In this document: positions 18,888-27,523 of the stretch, piece after piece
How the letters are laid out: every line of letters starts with the position of its first letter
Numbering within the stretch: the first letter of the stretch is position 1
Source: JANXMY01 sp964251675
GTDB taxonomy: Bacteria; Armatimonadota; Armatimonadia; Armatimonadales; Capsulimonadaceae
Reading direction: 5' to 3'
Assembly (NCBI GenBank): GCA_964251675.1
Contig: CAXUKS010000014.1
Location: forward strand, 24,414 to 88,413
DNA: 64,000 nucleotides
Notes under the pieces: generated by a model
Seen by the model: the letters and a program-made list of their open reading frames with translations, nothing else
What the model was told of the DNA's origin: nothing
Databases searched by the model: none
Program-made: the position numbers and the translations under genes

Positions 18888-19799
18888 CTAAGGCCGAAGC
18901 GTGGCCGGCCAGGTGCCGACGCGCCAGAAGTTCGAGTTTCCGGCCTGGTCGCCGAGCGTGGCGAAGTCCGTGCCGCTGATTTTCTTCACCGTGCCGCTCT
19001 CAAACAGCACCAGCACTTTATCCGCGTTCTTGACATGGTAGGTGGTCGCCGTAATCAGCGTGTCAGCGGGCGGGTTCTGCCACCGCATCTGCCGCTTGTA
19101 GTCGACGTCGAAATTGCCTGATGCCTGGGTAGCTTCCCGCGCAAGCTGGTAGCGCACTAAAAAGTTGCCGCTGACCGCGTTGGTTCCGGTGACGACCGGG
19201 CTGGCATCGTAGGCATCGGCCATGTAATAGCTGCGCTTTGTCGGCACAACGCTTCCAGGTGTCGCCCCGGTGCAGCCATTGCCACCGCCCAAAACGCCAT
19301 CAGTAGTGGCGTTACAAGGGGCAATAATATTGGCGTCTAGCGGCACTGTAGTTTTGCCTATCTCGCCAGTATTGACTGAATTGTTGGGGTCGGTAAACAC
19401 TTCGGGGTCTTTTATGTAGGCTGGATATAAGCCGGGGAAGTATACTGCTGGGTTATGGCGGGCAAGCGTGGCTGGGTCTGTCACGTTGTTTTTCAGATCA
19501 GCCTCGTGATCCGATGTCGCCTGCCCTAAAGCAGTCTTCATACTGTAGCCAGGGTAAACGTAACCGAACAGGACATCAGGGCTGCGGTGGTTGTCCAGCT
19601 TGAACTGCGCCAAGCTCTGCTGAATCTGCTTCAAGTTCGAGATCGACACGCTTTGCCGGGAGTTCTCGCGCACCGCAGCAAACACAGGCAGCAGAATGGC
19701 GGTGAGAATGGCGATGATTGCTATCACGACGAGCAGTTCAATTAAAGTGAAGGCGCGATTGGTCAAGATGTGGTGAGCGCGGCGGCGCGGGGTTGGCAT
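18888..19799 (-). CDS. GspG/FimU-like pseudopilin
   Basis: 303 aa. The start is set at the ATG of MPTPRRR: AAGGAG lies just upstream, inside an earlier in-frame ATG at 19814. The leader RRAHHILTNRA is followed by FTLIELLVVIAIIAILTAIL, a canonical prepilin N-terminus with Glu at +5. The sequence after the helix (SVSISNLKQIQQSLAQFKLD) matches the conserved pseudopilin alpha-1 region. First gene of the minor-prepilin run, preceded by an AT-rich stretch that may hold the promoter. Probably the FimU/GspH-like member or the core pseudopilin of this machine. Confidence 0.87.
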   Translation of the reverse strand: MPTPRRRAHHILTNRAFTLIELLVVIAIIAILTAILLPVFAAVRENSRQSVSISNLKQIQQSLAQFKLDNHRSPDVLFGYVYPGYSMKTALGQATSDHEADLKNNVTDPATLARHNPAVYFPGLYPAYIKDPEVFTDPNNSVNTGEIGKTTVPLDANIIAPCNATTDGVLGGGNGCTGATPGSVVPTKRSYYMADAYDASPVVTGTNAVSGNFLVRYQLAREATQASGNFDVDYKRQMRWQNPPADTLITATTYHVKNADKVLVLFESGTVKKISGTDFATLGDQAGNSNFWRVGTWPATLRP

Positions 19800-19814
19800 G
19801 AGAGTCTCCTTCAT

Positions 19815-19973
19815 TCGAGCCAGTTCAGGTGACCAGCTTTTTCAGCCTGCGAGGGGGAGCAAAGACGGGACAAACGGGCACACACGCAGGGGTCTCTGCT
19901 GTGGGACGACCGGGTTCCCGGTATTGTTCCCGGATTTAGAATTATTTTTTAAGTTTATTTTCGGATAAGTGTT
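19815..19973. other. AT-rich intergenic segment between pilD and the prepilin run
   Basis: About 160 bp containing an unusually AT-rich block (around 19935-19970) and small cccggg-type palindromes. It could carry a minus-strand promoter for the prepilin genes, but no convincing -35/-10 pair was found. Confidence 0.3.
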
Positions 19974-20978
19974 TCAGCCGGTCCCGGTGGCCGAAGTCCA
20001 GAGCGTTTTGACGTACCAGGCGGCCAGCGGATGCCCGTACCAGAGGGCTAAGAGTGCCCCCACCGCCATCGCCGGGCCAAAGGGGATGGCGGTGCGCTCC
20101 CCGAGCCGACGCCGCTGACGGACCATCACGACAATCCCGGCCAGCGCCCCCACAAAGATCGCAAAGCCCAGCGAGCCAAGCGCAAGGCTCAGGCCGAGGT
20201 TGGCCCCAATCGCCGCCGCCAGCTTGCCGTCGCCCATGCCCATCCCCCCGGCGTCTTCGTCGTTCTGTATCTCATCGGCGGTGTAGGTCTCCACGGGGGC
20301 AGGCTCGCCCCACCGGGAGACGGCCCAGCGGCGCAGGGGCGGCAGGGCCGCGCCGAGGCTGTGTGTCCACACATAGATCGTGTCCGAGACCGTATCGTGC
20401 AGGTACTCCCCGGTCGCCCGCCCCACCGGGACGCGCTTGTCCACCAGCGAGACCAGCACCACATAAGAGACAAGGCCAATCAGCACCAGCGCGGCGGCAT
20501 AGCCCAGCATTCCATACACAGAGTCCAGAAACCGGCCCGCGACCAGACCGTGCATCAGCCCCAGCAGGCAGCCCAGGACGCACAGGCCATCGGGGATAAT
20601 AAAGTGCTCTAAATCAATAAAAAAGACGCAGACCAGAAGGGCCGCGAAGAGGCACTCAAACACGGCATCGTACCAGAGGCCGCCGCGCCCATACGCAAAA
20701 AACGTCACCAGCAGGAACAGCGCCCCGGTCAGCGTCTCCACGCCCGGATAGCGCCATGAAATCGGAGTGCGGCAGTAGCGGCACTTCGCCCCGAGCGCCA
20801 AAAAAGACAGCACGGGAAACAGGTCCAGTGCCGTCAGTTGGTGCGTGCAGTTCGGGCAGTACGACCAGGTGGGAGTGGCAACCGAGCCACCGCGTGGCAG
20901 ACGCCAGATGACGACATTCAGGAACGACCCGATAAATAGGCCGTAAACGCCCGCGACAACCAGCCAGAGTGTGAGCAT
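19974..20978 (-). CDS. pilD: Prepilin leader peptidase / N-methyltransferase
   Basis: 334 aa membrane protein. The N-terminal A24-associated domain has two Cys pairs, CPNC near residue 40 and CRYC near 67, which in this family bind zinc. The aspartyl protease motif GMGDGK is at about residue 245; the partner Asp is expected in FFIDLEHFIIPDGL near 125. Seven to eight hydrophobic segments. An unusual hydrophilic stretch (about 195-240, acidic EIQNDEDAG) sits just before GxGD. The enzyme cleaves and methylates the four prepilin-like proteins encoded just downstream. It lies in the order pilB-pilT-pilC-pilD. No clear Shine-Dalgarno. Confidence 0.93.
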   Translation of the reverse strand: MLTLWLVVAGVYGLFIGSFLNVVIWRLPRGGSVATPTWSYCPNCTHQLTALDLFPVLSFLALGAKCRYCRTPISWRYPGVETLTGALFLLVTFFAYGRGGLWYDAVFECLFAALLVCVFFIDLEHFIIPDGLCVLGCLLGLMHGLVAGRFLDSVYGMLGYAAALVLIGLVSYVVLVSLVDKRVPVGRATGEYLHDTVSDTIYVWTHSLGAALPPLRRWAVSRWGEPAPVETYTADEIQNDEDAGGMGMGDGKLAAAIGANLGLSLALGSLGFAIFVGALAGIVVMVRQRRRLGERTAIPFGPAMAVGALLALWYGHPLAAWYVKTLWTSATGTG

Positions 20979-20997
20979 ACGTTGAAACTGTGGAGAG

Positions 20998-21055
20998 ACC
21001 TCCCCCGGCCCCTCCTTCAGAGGGGAGTCAAATTAGGGGGCGCCGGGGGGAGGCT
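20998..21055. repeat. C/G-tract palindromic element between pilC and pilD
   Basis: Outer arms acctcccccggcccc / ggggcgccggggggaggct with an inner hairpin cccctccttcagagggg. It ends two bases from the pilC stop codon, like other elements here that hug stop codons. Confidence 0.6.
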
Positions 21056-21057
21056 CT

Positions 21058-22314
21058 TTATTCCTTCTCGCCTTTTTCCGTGCCGTCGCCGCCGGACAGC
21101 GACTGGATCAGAACAATCATCGGCATAAACATACCGAGGATGATCAGGAGGACGGCCACGCCGAGGAAGCAGATCAGCAGCGGCTCAATCGCCACGGCCA
21201 GCGCCGCCAGCGCCGCATCCACTTCGTCCTCGTAAAAGTCCGCGATCTTGGAAAGCATCGCGTCCAGCGAACCCGACTCTTCGCCAATCGAGATCATCTG
21301 TACCACCATCGGGGGGAACAGCTTGGATTTGACCAGCGGGTCACCGATGCGGTCTCCTTCACGGATGCGGGCGCGGGCTTCCAGGATAGCATCCGAGATG
21401 ACCGAGTTTGCCACCGTGCCCGCAACCGTTTCCAGCGCCTGCAGGATAGGAACACCTGAAGTCAGCAGCGTGCCCAGCGTCCGCGAGAAGCGGGCCAGGG
21501 CAACTTTGTGGTTCAGCTTTCCGAAGACCGGCACTTTCAGCTTGAAGCGATCCCAGGCATGCATCCCGAAGTTCGTTTTGATGAACGCGCCAAAGGCAAA
21601 CCGGAAGGCGATCACGATCATAATCGCCAGGTAGCCCTTGTGGATCAGGAAGTCCGACACGGCGACCAGCCCCAGCGTCAGCGCGGGAAAGTCAGCGCGA
21701 CCATGCGGCAGCATCGTCTCAAACAGTCCCAGAAAGGTCGGCACGATGAACGTACACAGGCCGCAGACAATCAGCACAGCGGCGCAGATAACAATAGTCG
21801 GGTAGGTCATGGCCGACTTGATCTTGCGCTTCATTTCCACGTCTTTTTCCAGGAACGTGGACAATCGCTGCAGAGTCTCTTCCAGGACGCCGCCGACTTC
21901 TCCGGCGCGAACCAGCCCAATGAAGAGGTTGGAAAAGACGCTCGGGTACTTTGCCAGGGCTTTAGAAAGCGTGTTTCCGGCCTCGACCTCTCTCTGAACG
22001 TCGATAATGATCCGTTTGAAGCGCGGGCTGGTCTGCTGCTGGCTGAGAACATCCAGACAGCGCACCAGCGAGACTCCCGCGTCAATCATCGTCGAGAACT
22101 GGCGGCAGAAGATGGACAGCTCGGTGAGCTTGATCTTCTGAATGTTTTCAAACCAGTTGCCGCCCGCCTTTTTGGCTTTGGCGGCTTTGATTTCCGAGAT
22201 CATAAACCCCTGCTCGCGCAGGCGTTTGGCGAGAACATCCGGGTTTTCGGCCTCGGATGTCCCGCTCCGCATGGTTCCAGCGGCGTCTCGGACGGTGTAT
22301 GCGTAAGTTGCCAT
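21058..22314 (-). CDS. pilC: Type IV pilus / type II secretion inner-membrane platform protein
   Basis: 418 aa, the usual length of PilC/GspF. Two T2SSF domains are visible (about 70-195 and 273-395), each with the FSRTL/FCRQFSTMIDAGVSL-type opening and GEESG/GEVGG loop (RAGEVGGVLEETL; SIGEESGSLDAML), and three transmembrane segments. It forms the platform that couples the PilB/PilT motors to pilin insertion and extraction. Encoded 105 bp after pilT on the same strand. Confidence 0.94.
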   Translation of the reverse strand: MATYAYTVRDAAGTMRSGTSEAENPDVLAKRLREQGFMISEIKAAKAKKAGGNWFENIQKIKLTELSIFCRQFSTMIDAGVSLVRCLDVLSQQQTSPRFKRIIIDVQREVEAGNTLSKALAKYPSVFSNLFIGLVRAGEVGGVLEETLQRLSTFLEKDVEMKRKIKSAMTYPTIVICAAVLIVCGLCTFIVPTFLGLFETMLPHGRADFPALTLGLVAVSDFLIHKGYLAIMIVIAFRFAFGAFIKTNFGMHAWDRFKLKVPVFGKLNHKVALARFSRTLGTLLTSGVPILQALETVAGTVANSVISDAILEARARIREGDRIGDPLVKSKLFPPMVVQMISIGEESGSLDAMLSKIADFYEDEVDAALAALAVAIEPLLICFLGVAVLLIILGMFMPMIVLIQSLSGGDGTEKGEKE

Positions 22315-22419
22315 AGTGTTCTGCTCCTAGCGAGCGTGAGTGCCGCTGCACTCTTTAACGCACCAACGCTTCAGAAGGGTTCGGTGCGGGCGAAATTATT
22401 TTTGCTCTTTTTTCCGGGT

Positions 22420-23697
22420 TCAACGGCCAGCCGGACGCGGTGCGCCGGGACGCGGTCCGGCATCGCCATCCCCAGCCAGCATCCGCTTCAGCTCTTCCGC
22501 GTTCTGGGCGCGGGACATGGCGTTCTCATACGAGATTTGACCCTGCATATACAGGTTACGCAGCGAGGCATCCGTCGTAATCATACCCATGTTGGCCGAC
22601 GTCTGGATCATAGAGGTAATCTGCTGCGGCTTGGCTTCGCGGATCAGGTTGCGAATGGCGGGCGAGGCCAGCATGATCTCCTGCGCGGCCACGCGGCCCC
22701 GGCCGGAAGATGCCAGATAGCCGGGTGTGGTTGGCACAAGCTGCTGGGCGATAATTGCCTGAATGTTGCCGGAGAGCTGCAGGCGCACCTGCTCTTTGGC
22801 CCCGTCCGGAAAGCTGTCCACGATGCGGTCCACAGAGGAGGCCGCTGAGTTCGTGTGCAGGGTTCCAAACACAAGGTGACCGGTCTCGGCGGCAGACACC
22901 GCCAGCTGCATGGTTTCCTGGTCGCGCATTTCGCCGACCAGAATAACGTCCGGGTCTTCGCGCAGGGAGGCCCGCAGGGCATTAGCAAAACTCTTGGTGT
23001 CCATGCCCAGCTCGCGCTGGTTGATGATGGACATCTTGTGGTTATGCACAAACTCAATCGGGTCTTCGATCGTGATAATATGCTCCGAGCGGGTCATATT
23101 AATGTGGTTGATCATCGCGGCCAGCGTCGTGGACTTGCCCGACCCCGTCGGTCCCGTCACCAGGATGAGACCGCGCCGCGTGTGCGTCAGCTTTTCCAGG
23201 ATAGGCGGCATATTCATATCTTCCAGCGTTGGAATCTTGGTGGGAATCAGACGCAGCGACGCCGCCACGCTGCCTTTATCCTTGAAGATATTGACACGGA
23301 AGCGGGCTTTCTTCTGAAGCGCATAGGAGAAGTCCAGCTCCCAGGTGCTTTCAAACTTCTGGATTTGCTCGTCGGTCAAGATCGCATACATCATCTGCTG
23401 AATGTCCAGCGGCGACATATTCTCGTAGTTGGTCGGCTCCAGCTCGCCGTCGGTGCGGATGCACGGCGGAATGCCATGTGCGATATGCAGGTCCGAGCCT
23501 TTTTTGGCGATAATCAGTTCCAGCAGCTCGTCGATGTGCAGCTCCTGAACGCTTTTCTTCTGCACTTTGGCAACAGGCCGCGCCTGGAACTGCGGCACGG
23601 GCTGCGTGCCCGTGGAGGGCGCGGCTCCCGGTGCAGGGGCGGTAGTCGGCATGGGCGCTCCGCCCATCGTGGTTCTTGGCGGTGTTGATTCAGCCAT
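22420..23697 (-). CDS. pilT: Twitching motility retraction ATPase
   Basis: 425 aa. After a Pro/Ala-rich N-terminal extension of about 55 residues comes the PilT core: KKGSDLHIAHG, Walker A GPTGSGKSTTLAA near residue 181, the Asp-box DPDVILVGEMRD near 248, and the His box GHLVFGTLHTNSA. Retraction motors of this type disassemble the pilus and produce twitching. Its presence argues that the locus makes retractile pili, not only a type II secretion pseudopilus. GAGG upstream of the ATG supports the start. Confidence 0.94.
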   Translation of the reverse strand: MAESTPPRTTMGGAPMPTTAPAPGAAPSTGTQPVPQFQARPVAKVQKKSVQELHIDELLELIIAKKGSDLHIAHGIPPCIRTDGELEPTNYENMSPLDIQQMMYAILTDEQIQKFESTWELDFSYALQKKARFRVNIFKDKGSVAASLRLIPTKIPTLEDMNMPPILEKLTHTRRGLILVTGPTGSGKSTTLAAMINHINMTRSEHIITIEDPIEFVHNHKMSIINQRELGMDTKSFANALRASLREDPDVILVGEMRDQETMQLAVSAAETGHLVFGTLHTNSAASSVDRIVDSFPDGAKEQVRLQLSGNIQAIIAQQLVPTTPGYLASSGRGRVAAQEIMLASPAIRNLIREAKPQQITSMIQTSANMGMITTDASLRNLYMQGQISYENAMSRAQNAEELKRMLAGDGDAGPRPGAPRPAGR

Positions 23698-23716
23698 TTG
23701 TTGCCTCTTTCAGAGA

Positions 23717-25618
23717 TTAGAAACCGGCGGTGAAGACGACGCGGCGGACTTCCTCGGGGGTCGTCAAGCCTTCCAGAATCTTCATCAGGCCGTCTTCGCG
23801 TAGCTCCAGCATTCCGTTCAGCTTGGCGGCATCGCGGATGTCGGCGACGGGGGCGCGGCGGACGACAAGCTCGGCGATTTCTTCGTTAATCGTCATCAGC
23901 TCATACAGGCCAACACGGCCTTTATAGCCCTTGCCCCGGCACTCTTCGCAGCCCTTGCCTTCATACAGCGTAATCTGCGCGTTGGGGTCTTCGGGCTTGT
24001 AGCCGAACGAAGTCAGGAGACTGGCCGGAACGCGGTACGGCTCCTTGCAGTTGGAGCAGATTTTACGGCACAGGCGCTGGGCCATGATGCCCTGCACGGT
24101 GGCGGCGATCAGGTACGTTTCAATGCCCATGTCGGCCAGGCGCATCACCGCTGACGGCGCATCGTTGGTATGCAGCGTGGACAGCACAAGGTGGCCGGTC
24201 AGCGACGCTTCAATAGCAATCTGCGCGGTTTCCAGGTCGCGCATCTCTCCAACCATGATAATATCCGGGTCCTGCCGCAGGAACGACCGCATGGCGGCGG
24301 CGAATGTCAGCCCCGCTTTTTTGTTGATCTGCACCTGCGAGACGCCCGACAACTGGTACTCTACCGGGTCTTCGACCGTGATAATGTTCTTTTCCACCGA
24401 GTTGATCTTGTGCAGAACCGAATACAGCGTTGTCGTCTTGCCGGACCCCGTCGGGCCGGTCGTCAGGAACATTCCCTGCGGCTGCGCGACGATCTCTTCG
24501 AGCTTGGCCTGCACTTCGGGGGTAAAGCCCAGCTTGTTGAGGCCCAGCAGAACGCTGGTCTTGTCGAGGATACGCATGACGATCTTTTCGCCGAACATGG
24601 TGGGCAGGCACGACACGCGCATATCGTAGTCTTTGCCTTCATGCCGGACAGGAATACGTCCGTCCTGCGGCACGCGCCGCTCAGCGATGTTCAGCTCAGC
24701 CATAATCTTGAAGCGCGAGATAAGCGCGGCCTGAATGTGCTTGGGCACGGTCATGGTCTCGTTCAGAACGCCGTCAATGCGGTAGCGAATGCGAACGCCT
24801 TTGATGCCCGGCTCCACATGAATATCCGAGGCTTTTTCCCGAATGGCCTGCATCATAATTGCGTGGGCAATGCGAATGATTGGCGCTTCCTCGGAGATTT
24901 TTTCCAGGCCGCTTTCATCATCCTCATCAACCCCGGTGCCGCCCAGCTCGCTCAGGTCGCCCTTAATCGCTTCCGACAGATTGGAGCCGCCCATGTCGAT
25001 GGAGCCGTTGCGGCCAGACAGGCCGGTCGGCCCCCCCACGGTCATCTCGGTCCCGTCATCTTTGATGATCGCCGGGTACTGGCTGCCGTCGCCGCCTTTG
25101 ATGATCGCCGGGACGCCCGCGCCGCCGTCTCGTCCGTTGAGCGGCCCCGTGCGCGGCTTGCCGTTCGAGCCGCTGTAAGCGCGAATAATCGCCTCTTCAA
25201 TATCACTTTTGGTTCCGAGAACCGTCTGTACCTTGCAGCGGGACACCAGCTTGATGTCGTCCAAACCCACCGAGCCGGATTTGATGTCACCAATCGCCAC
25301 CATCAGTCGATTCGGCGTGGTAGAGTTGTCCCGCTTGAAGGGCAGGATGTTGTAGCGTTTGGCAAGATGCTCCGGCACGGCTTTCACTGCCGACGGATCA
25401 ATTGCCACTTTCGCCACATCCACAAAATGCACCCCGAGAGTTGTCGCACGGGCCGCCGCAACATCTTTCTCGGAGGCAAATCCAAGATCCTGAATGATAT
25501 TGCCGAGGTCACCCGGCGCACTTTTCTGGACTTCATGTGCCTGCTGAAGCTGCTCCGGGGTAAGCACCCCTTTATCTACAAGAACTTCACCGATATTTTT
25601 CTTTGCCTGCATTACCAT
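23717..25618 (-). CDS. pilB: Type IV pilus assembly ATPase
   Basis: 633 aa. Residues 1-150 form an MshEN-type N-terminal domain (IGEVLVDKGVLTPEQLQQA). A Gly/Asp-rich linker of about 80 residues (around 155-235) precedes the motor domain. Walker A is GPTGSGKTTTLYS near 386, the Asp box DPDIIMVGEMRD follows, and a zinc site is formed by two pairs, CRKICSNC near 517 and CEEC near 556. It powers pilin polymerisation. AAGGAGG lies 12 nt before the ATG. First gene of the pil block, 247 bp downstream of aroE's stop. Confidence 0.94.
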   Translation of the reverse strand: MVMQAKKNIGEVLVDKGVLTPEQLQQAHEVQKSAPGDLGNIIQDLGFASEKDVAAARATTLGVHFVDVAKVAIDPSAVKAVPEHLAKRYNILPFKRDNSTTPNRLMVAIGDIKSGSVGLDDIKLVSRCKVQTVLGTKSDIEEAIIRAYSGSNGKPRTGPLNGRDGGAGVPAIIKGGDGSQYPAIIKDDGTEMTVGGPTGLSGRNGSIDMGGSNLSEAIKGDLSELGGTGVDEDDESGLEKISEEAPIIRIAHAIMMQAIREKASDIHVEPGIKGVRIRYRIDGVLNETMTVPKHIQAALISRFKIMAELNIAERRVPQDGRIPVRHEGKDYDMRVSCLPTMFGEKIVMRILDKTSVLLGLNKLGFTPEVQAKLEEIVAQPQGMFLTTGPTGSGKTTTLYSVLHKINSVEKNIITVEDPVEYQLSGVSQVQINKKAGLTFAAAMRSFLRQDPDIIMVGEMRDLETAQIAIEASLTGHLVLSTLHTNDAPSAVMRLADMGIETYLIAATVQGIMAQRLCRKICSNCKEPYRVPASLLTSFGYKPEDPNAQITLYEGKGCEECRGKGYKGRVGLYELMTINEEIAELVVRRAPVADIRDAAKLNGMLELREDGLMKILEGLTTPEEVRRVVFTAGF

Positions 25619-25865
25619 GTTGGAAGTCTGCCTCCTTACGCAGTCCTGCCTCGTTTACAGCCGAAATAAATAACACAAAATAGCATGGGCCGGGTAGACC
25701 GGGAAAAGTTGGGGCAGCAGCGCGGAGCGTGAGAATAGGAATAAAAATTGAGTATAAAATCAGTGCCAGAAAAGCCGTCCGGGCACTGTTCCCCATTATA
25801 TCATAAACGCCAAATCCACGCAAGGGGTTCCTTTTGCCTTCTTTGCTAAGTCTATAAAATCCATC
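25619..25865. other. Intergenic region upstream of pilB
   Basis: 247 bp without a credible gene. AT-rich around 25735-25770 with a TATACT-like hexamer on the minus strand, a possible promoter for the pil locus; no good -35 element accompanies it. Confidence 0.3.
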
Positions 25866-26711
25866 CTACAAGCTGCCACGCACGGCGGCTTCCATGACTG
25901 CTGTGGGAATATCTTCTACTGACAGCCCCGTCCAGAGCACCAGCGACAGCGCCCCCTGCTGCACCAGCATTCCCACGCCGTTCGCCGTCGCGCACCCGGC
26001 CTCTTCAGCGGCTTGCAGCAGTCGGGTCTTCGCCGGGGCGTAAATCAAATCGTAGACGAACGGCCTGCCGCCAAACACGCCGGGCGGCAGGGTCGGCATT
26101 TCGCTCTCACGCGGCTGCATTCCGAGACTTGTTGTGTTGACGATCAAATCAAACGCGCCTGACTCGCTCCCCCACTCCACCGCCTCGGCCATGCCCGGAA
26201 ACCAGCGGTTGATGTCTGCGGCCAGTGCCTCCGCCCGCTCTGCTGTGCGGTTGGCAAGTTTACAGCAGGTACCCCGTGAGGCCAGCGCGAACGCCACCGC
26301 CCGTGCCGAGCCGCCCGCGCCTAAGATCAGCGCACTGCGATTGTCGGCGCTCTGCCCCGCCTCTTCCAGCGCCCGCAGAAAGCCAGCCCCGTCGGTGCTG
26401 TCGCCGTACAACCTGCCGTCCCGGTGAATAATCGTGTTGGCCGAGCCGATCTGCCGCACTGTGTCCGAGACTTGGTCTAAAAACGGCAGCACCAGTTCTT
26501 TGAGGGGCACGGTTACATTGACGCCGACCAGGCCCAATGCCCGAATGCCCGCCAGCGCGGCTCCGACGTTCTCCGGGGCTACCTCAAACGGCACATAGGC
26601 CCAGTCCAGCCCCAGCGCGACCAGCGCCGCGTTATGCATCAGCGGCGACCGCGAATGCCCCACCGGATGCCCCCAGACGCCGACAACTTTTGTTTTTCCG
26701 GTGATTGTCAC
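25866..26711 (-). CDS. aroE: Shikimate dehydrogenase
   Basis: 281 aa from a GTG at 26711, with GGATGG about 9 nt upstream. The longer in-frame extension to 26876 is repeat sequence, not protein. Substrate-binding SRSPLMH at 20-26, catalytic Lys71 in NVTVPLKE, and the NADP-binding LGAGGSARAVAFAL followed by NRTAERA. It reduces 3-dehydroshikimate to shikimate in aromatic amino acid synthesis. Lies between the YqeG-type phosphatase gene and pilB. Confidence 0.92.
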   Translation of the reverse strand: MTITGKTKVVGVWGHPVGHSRSPLMHNAALVALGLDWAYVPFEVAPENVGAALAGIRALGLVGVNVTVPLKELVLPFLDQVSDTVRQIGSANTIIHRDGRLYGDSTDGAGFLRALEEAGQSADNRSALILGAGGSARAVAFALASRGTCCKLANRTAERAEALAADINRWFPGMAEAVEWGSESGAFDLIVNTTSLGMQPRESEMPTLPPGVFGGRPFVYDLIYAPAKTRLLQAAEEAGCATANGVGMLVQQGALSLVLWTGLSVEDIPTAVMEAAVRGSL

Positions 26712-26730
26712 GAGTGCTTGCCATCCAACA

Positions 26731-26856
26731 GGCGGCCCCCGCCCCAATTCTGGGGAGCCGGATTTCGGAACGGATAAGAAGGGCGCGGCCAGCAAGAAGG
26801 GCGCGGCAAGCAGCGACCCTACTCGGGTTCCCCCCATTATTGGGGGCCAAGGGGTC
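26731..26856. repeat. Palindromic element, CCCCAATTCTGGGG family (A)
   Basis: Left arm gcccccgccccaattctgg... at 26735 and degenerate right arm ggttccccccattattggg... at 26825, with a direct 'gaagggcgcggc' repeat between them. It fills the gap between aroE and the yqeG-like gene and touches that gene's TAG stop at 26857. Related to elements at 29839, 36394 and 38648. Confidence 0.75.
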
Positions 26857-27513
26857 CTACTTCGCCTGCCGCGCACGCAGCACCAGCCAGACGGCCAGGC
26901 CCGCCAAAAGGGAGATGACCAGCGTGGAGCGGCGGCGGGCCAGCGGCGTGCGCGGGTCCGGCAGGGCCTCTAATGCCGCTTCCACGGCGGCGGCGGCGGG
27001 CCACTGGCCGCGCTCCCGGAGCTTGCGGATGACGCCATTTTCCACATAGCGCACAAGCTGCGTGGAGATGAACTCCTCTTTGGACAGCGGCGGGCGCAGC
27101 AAAATCGTGTGCAGACCCAGGCGGTTGCCCGCTAGCACATCCGTGAAAATCTGATCGCCAAAAACCGCCGTGTTGTTTCGGTGGGAGCGCATCAGCTTCA
27201 TCGCCCGCAGAAAGCCGCCCGTGCGCGGCTTTTGCACCCGGTCCACAAACGGGATGTTCATGGTCTCAGCAAGCTGCTTCAGCCGCTCTGTGTGAATAGT
27301 GTTGGAGGCAATGCAGATTTTGATGCCTGCGACTTCTAAAGCGGCCAGCCACTCGACGACGCCGGGCATGATCTCATAATGCCGCCACGGGACCAGCGTG
27401 TTGTCCAAGTCGGTAATGACGGCTTCGATGCCCTTTGCTTTCAGCGACTCGGGCGACAGCTCGCGCACGGACTCAACAACCTGCGAGGGGTTTAATGTGT
27501 TCCAGATAGACAT
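26857..27513 (-). CDS. YqeG family HAD IIIA-type phosphatase
   Basis: 218 aa from the ATG of MSIWNTLNP, 10 nt after the mltG stop; an upstream extension would run into mltG. The HAD nucleophile motif DLDNTLVPW places the catalytic Asp pair at 35 and 37. SNTIHTERL is motif II-like, KPRTGG carries the motif III Lys, and FGDQIFTDVLAGN is motif IV. Bacillus YqeG and yeast Gep4 act on phosphatidylglycerophosphate or a related phosphate; the substrate here is not known. A C-terminal hydrophobic helix (LVISLLAGLAVWLVL) suggests membrane attachment. Frequently found next to aroE, as here. Confidence 0.88.
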   Translation of the reverse strand: MSIWNTLNPSQVVESVRELSPESLKAKGIEAVITDLDNTLVPWRHYEIMPGVVEWLAALEVAGIKICIASNTIHTERLKQLAETMNIPFVDRVQKPRTGGFLRAMKLMRSHRNNTAVFGDQIFTDVLAGNRLGLHTILLRPPLSKEEFISTQLVRYVENGVIRKLRERGQWPAAAAVEAALEALPDPRTPLARRRSTLVISLLAGLAVWLVLRARQAK

Positions 27514-27523
27514 AATTGGTAAT

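Noticed and set aside
25587..25823. 78-codon minus-strand frame upstream of pilB
   Set aside because: It overlaps the pilB ribosome site and start, has no motif and no ribosome site of its own; the region is better read as promoter DNA.
26712..26876. N-terminal extension of aroE by 55 codons
   Set aside because: The extension is translated repeat element A; the GTG at 26711 begins exactly where shikimate dehydrogenases begin and has a ribosome site.
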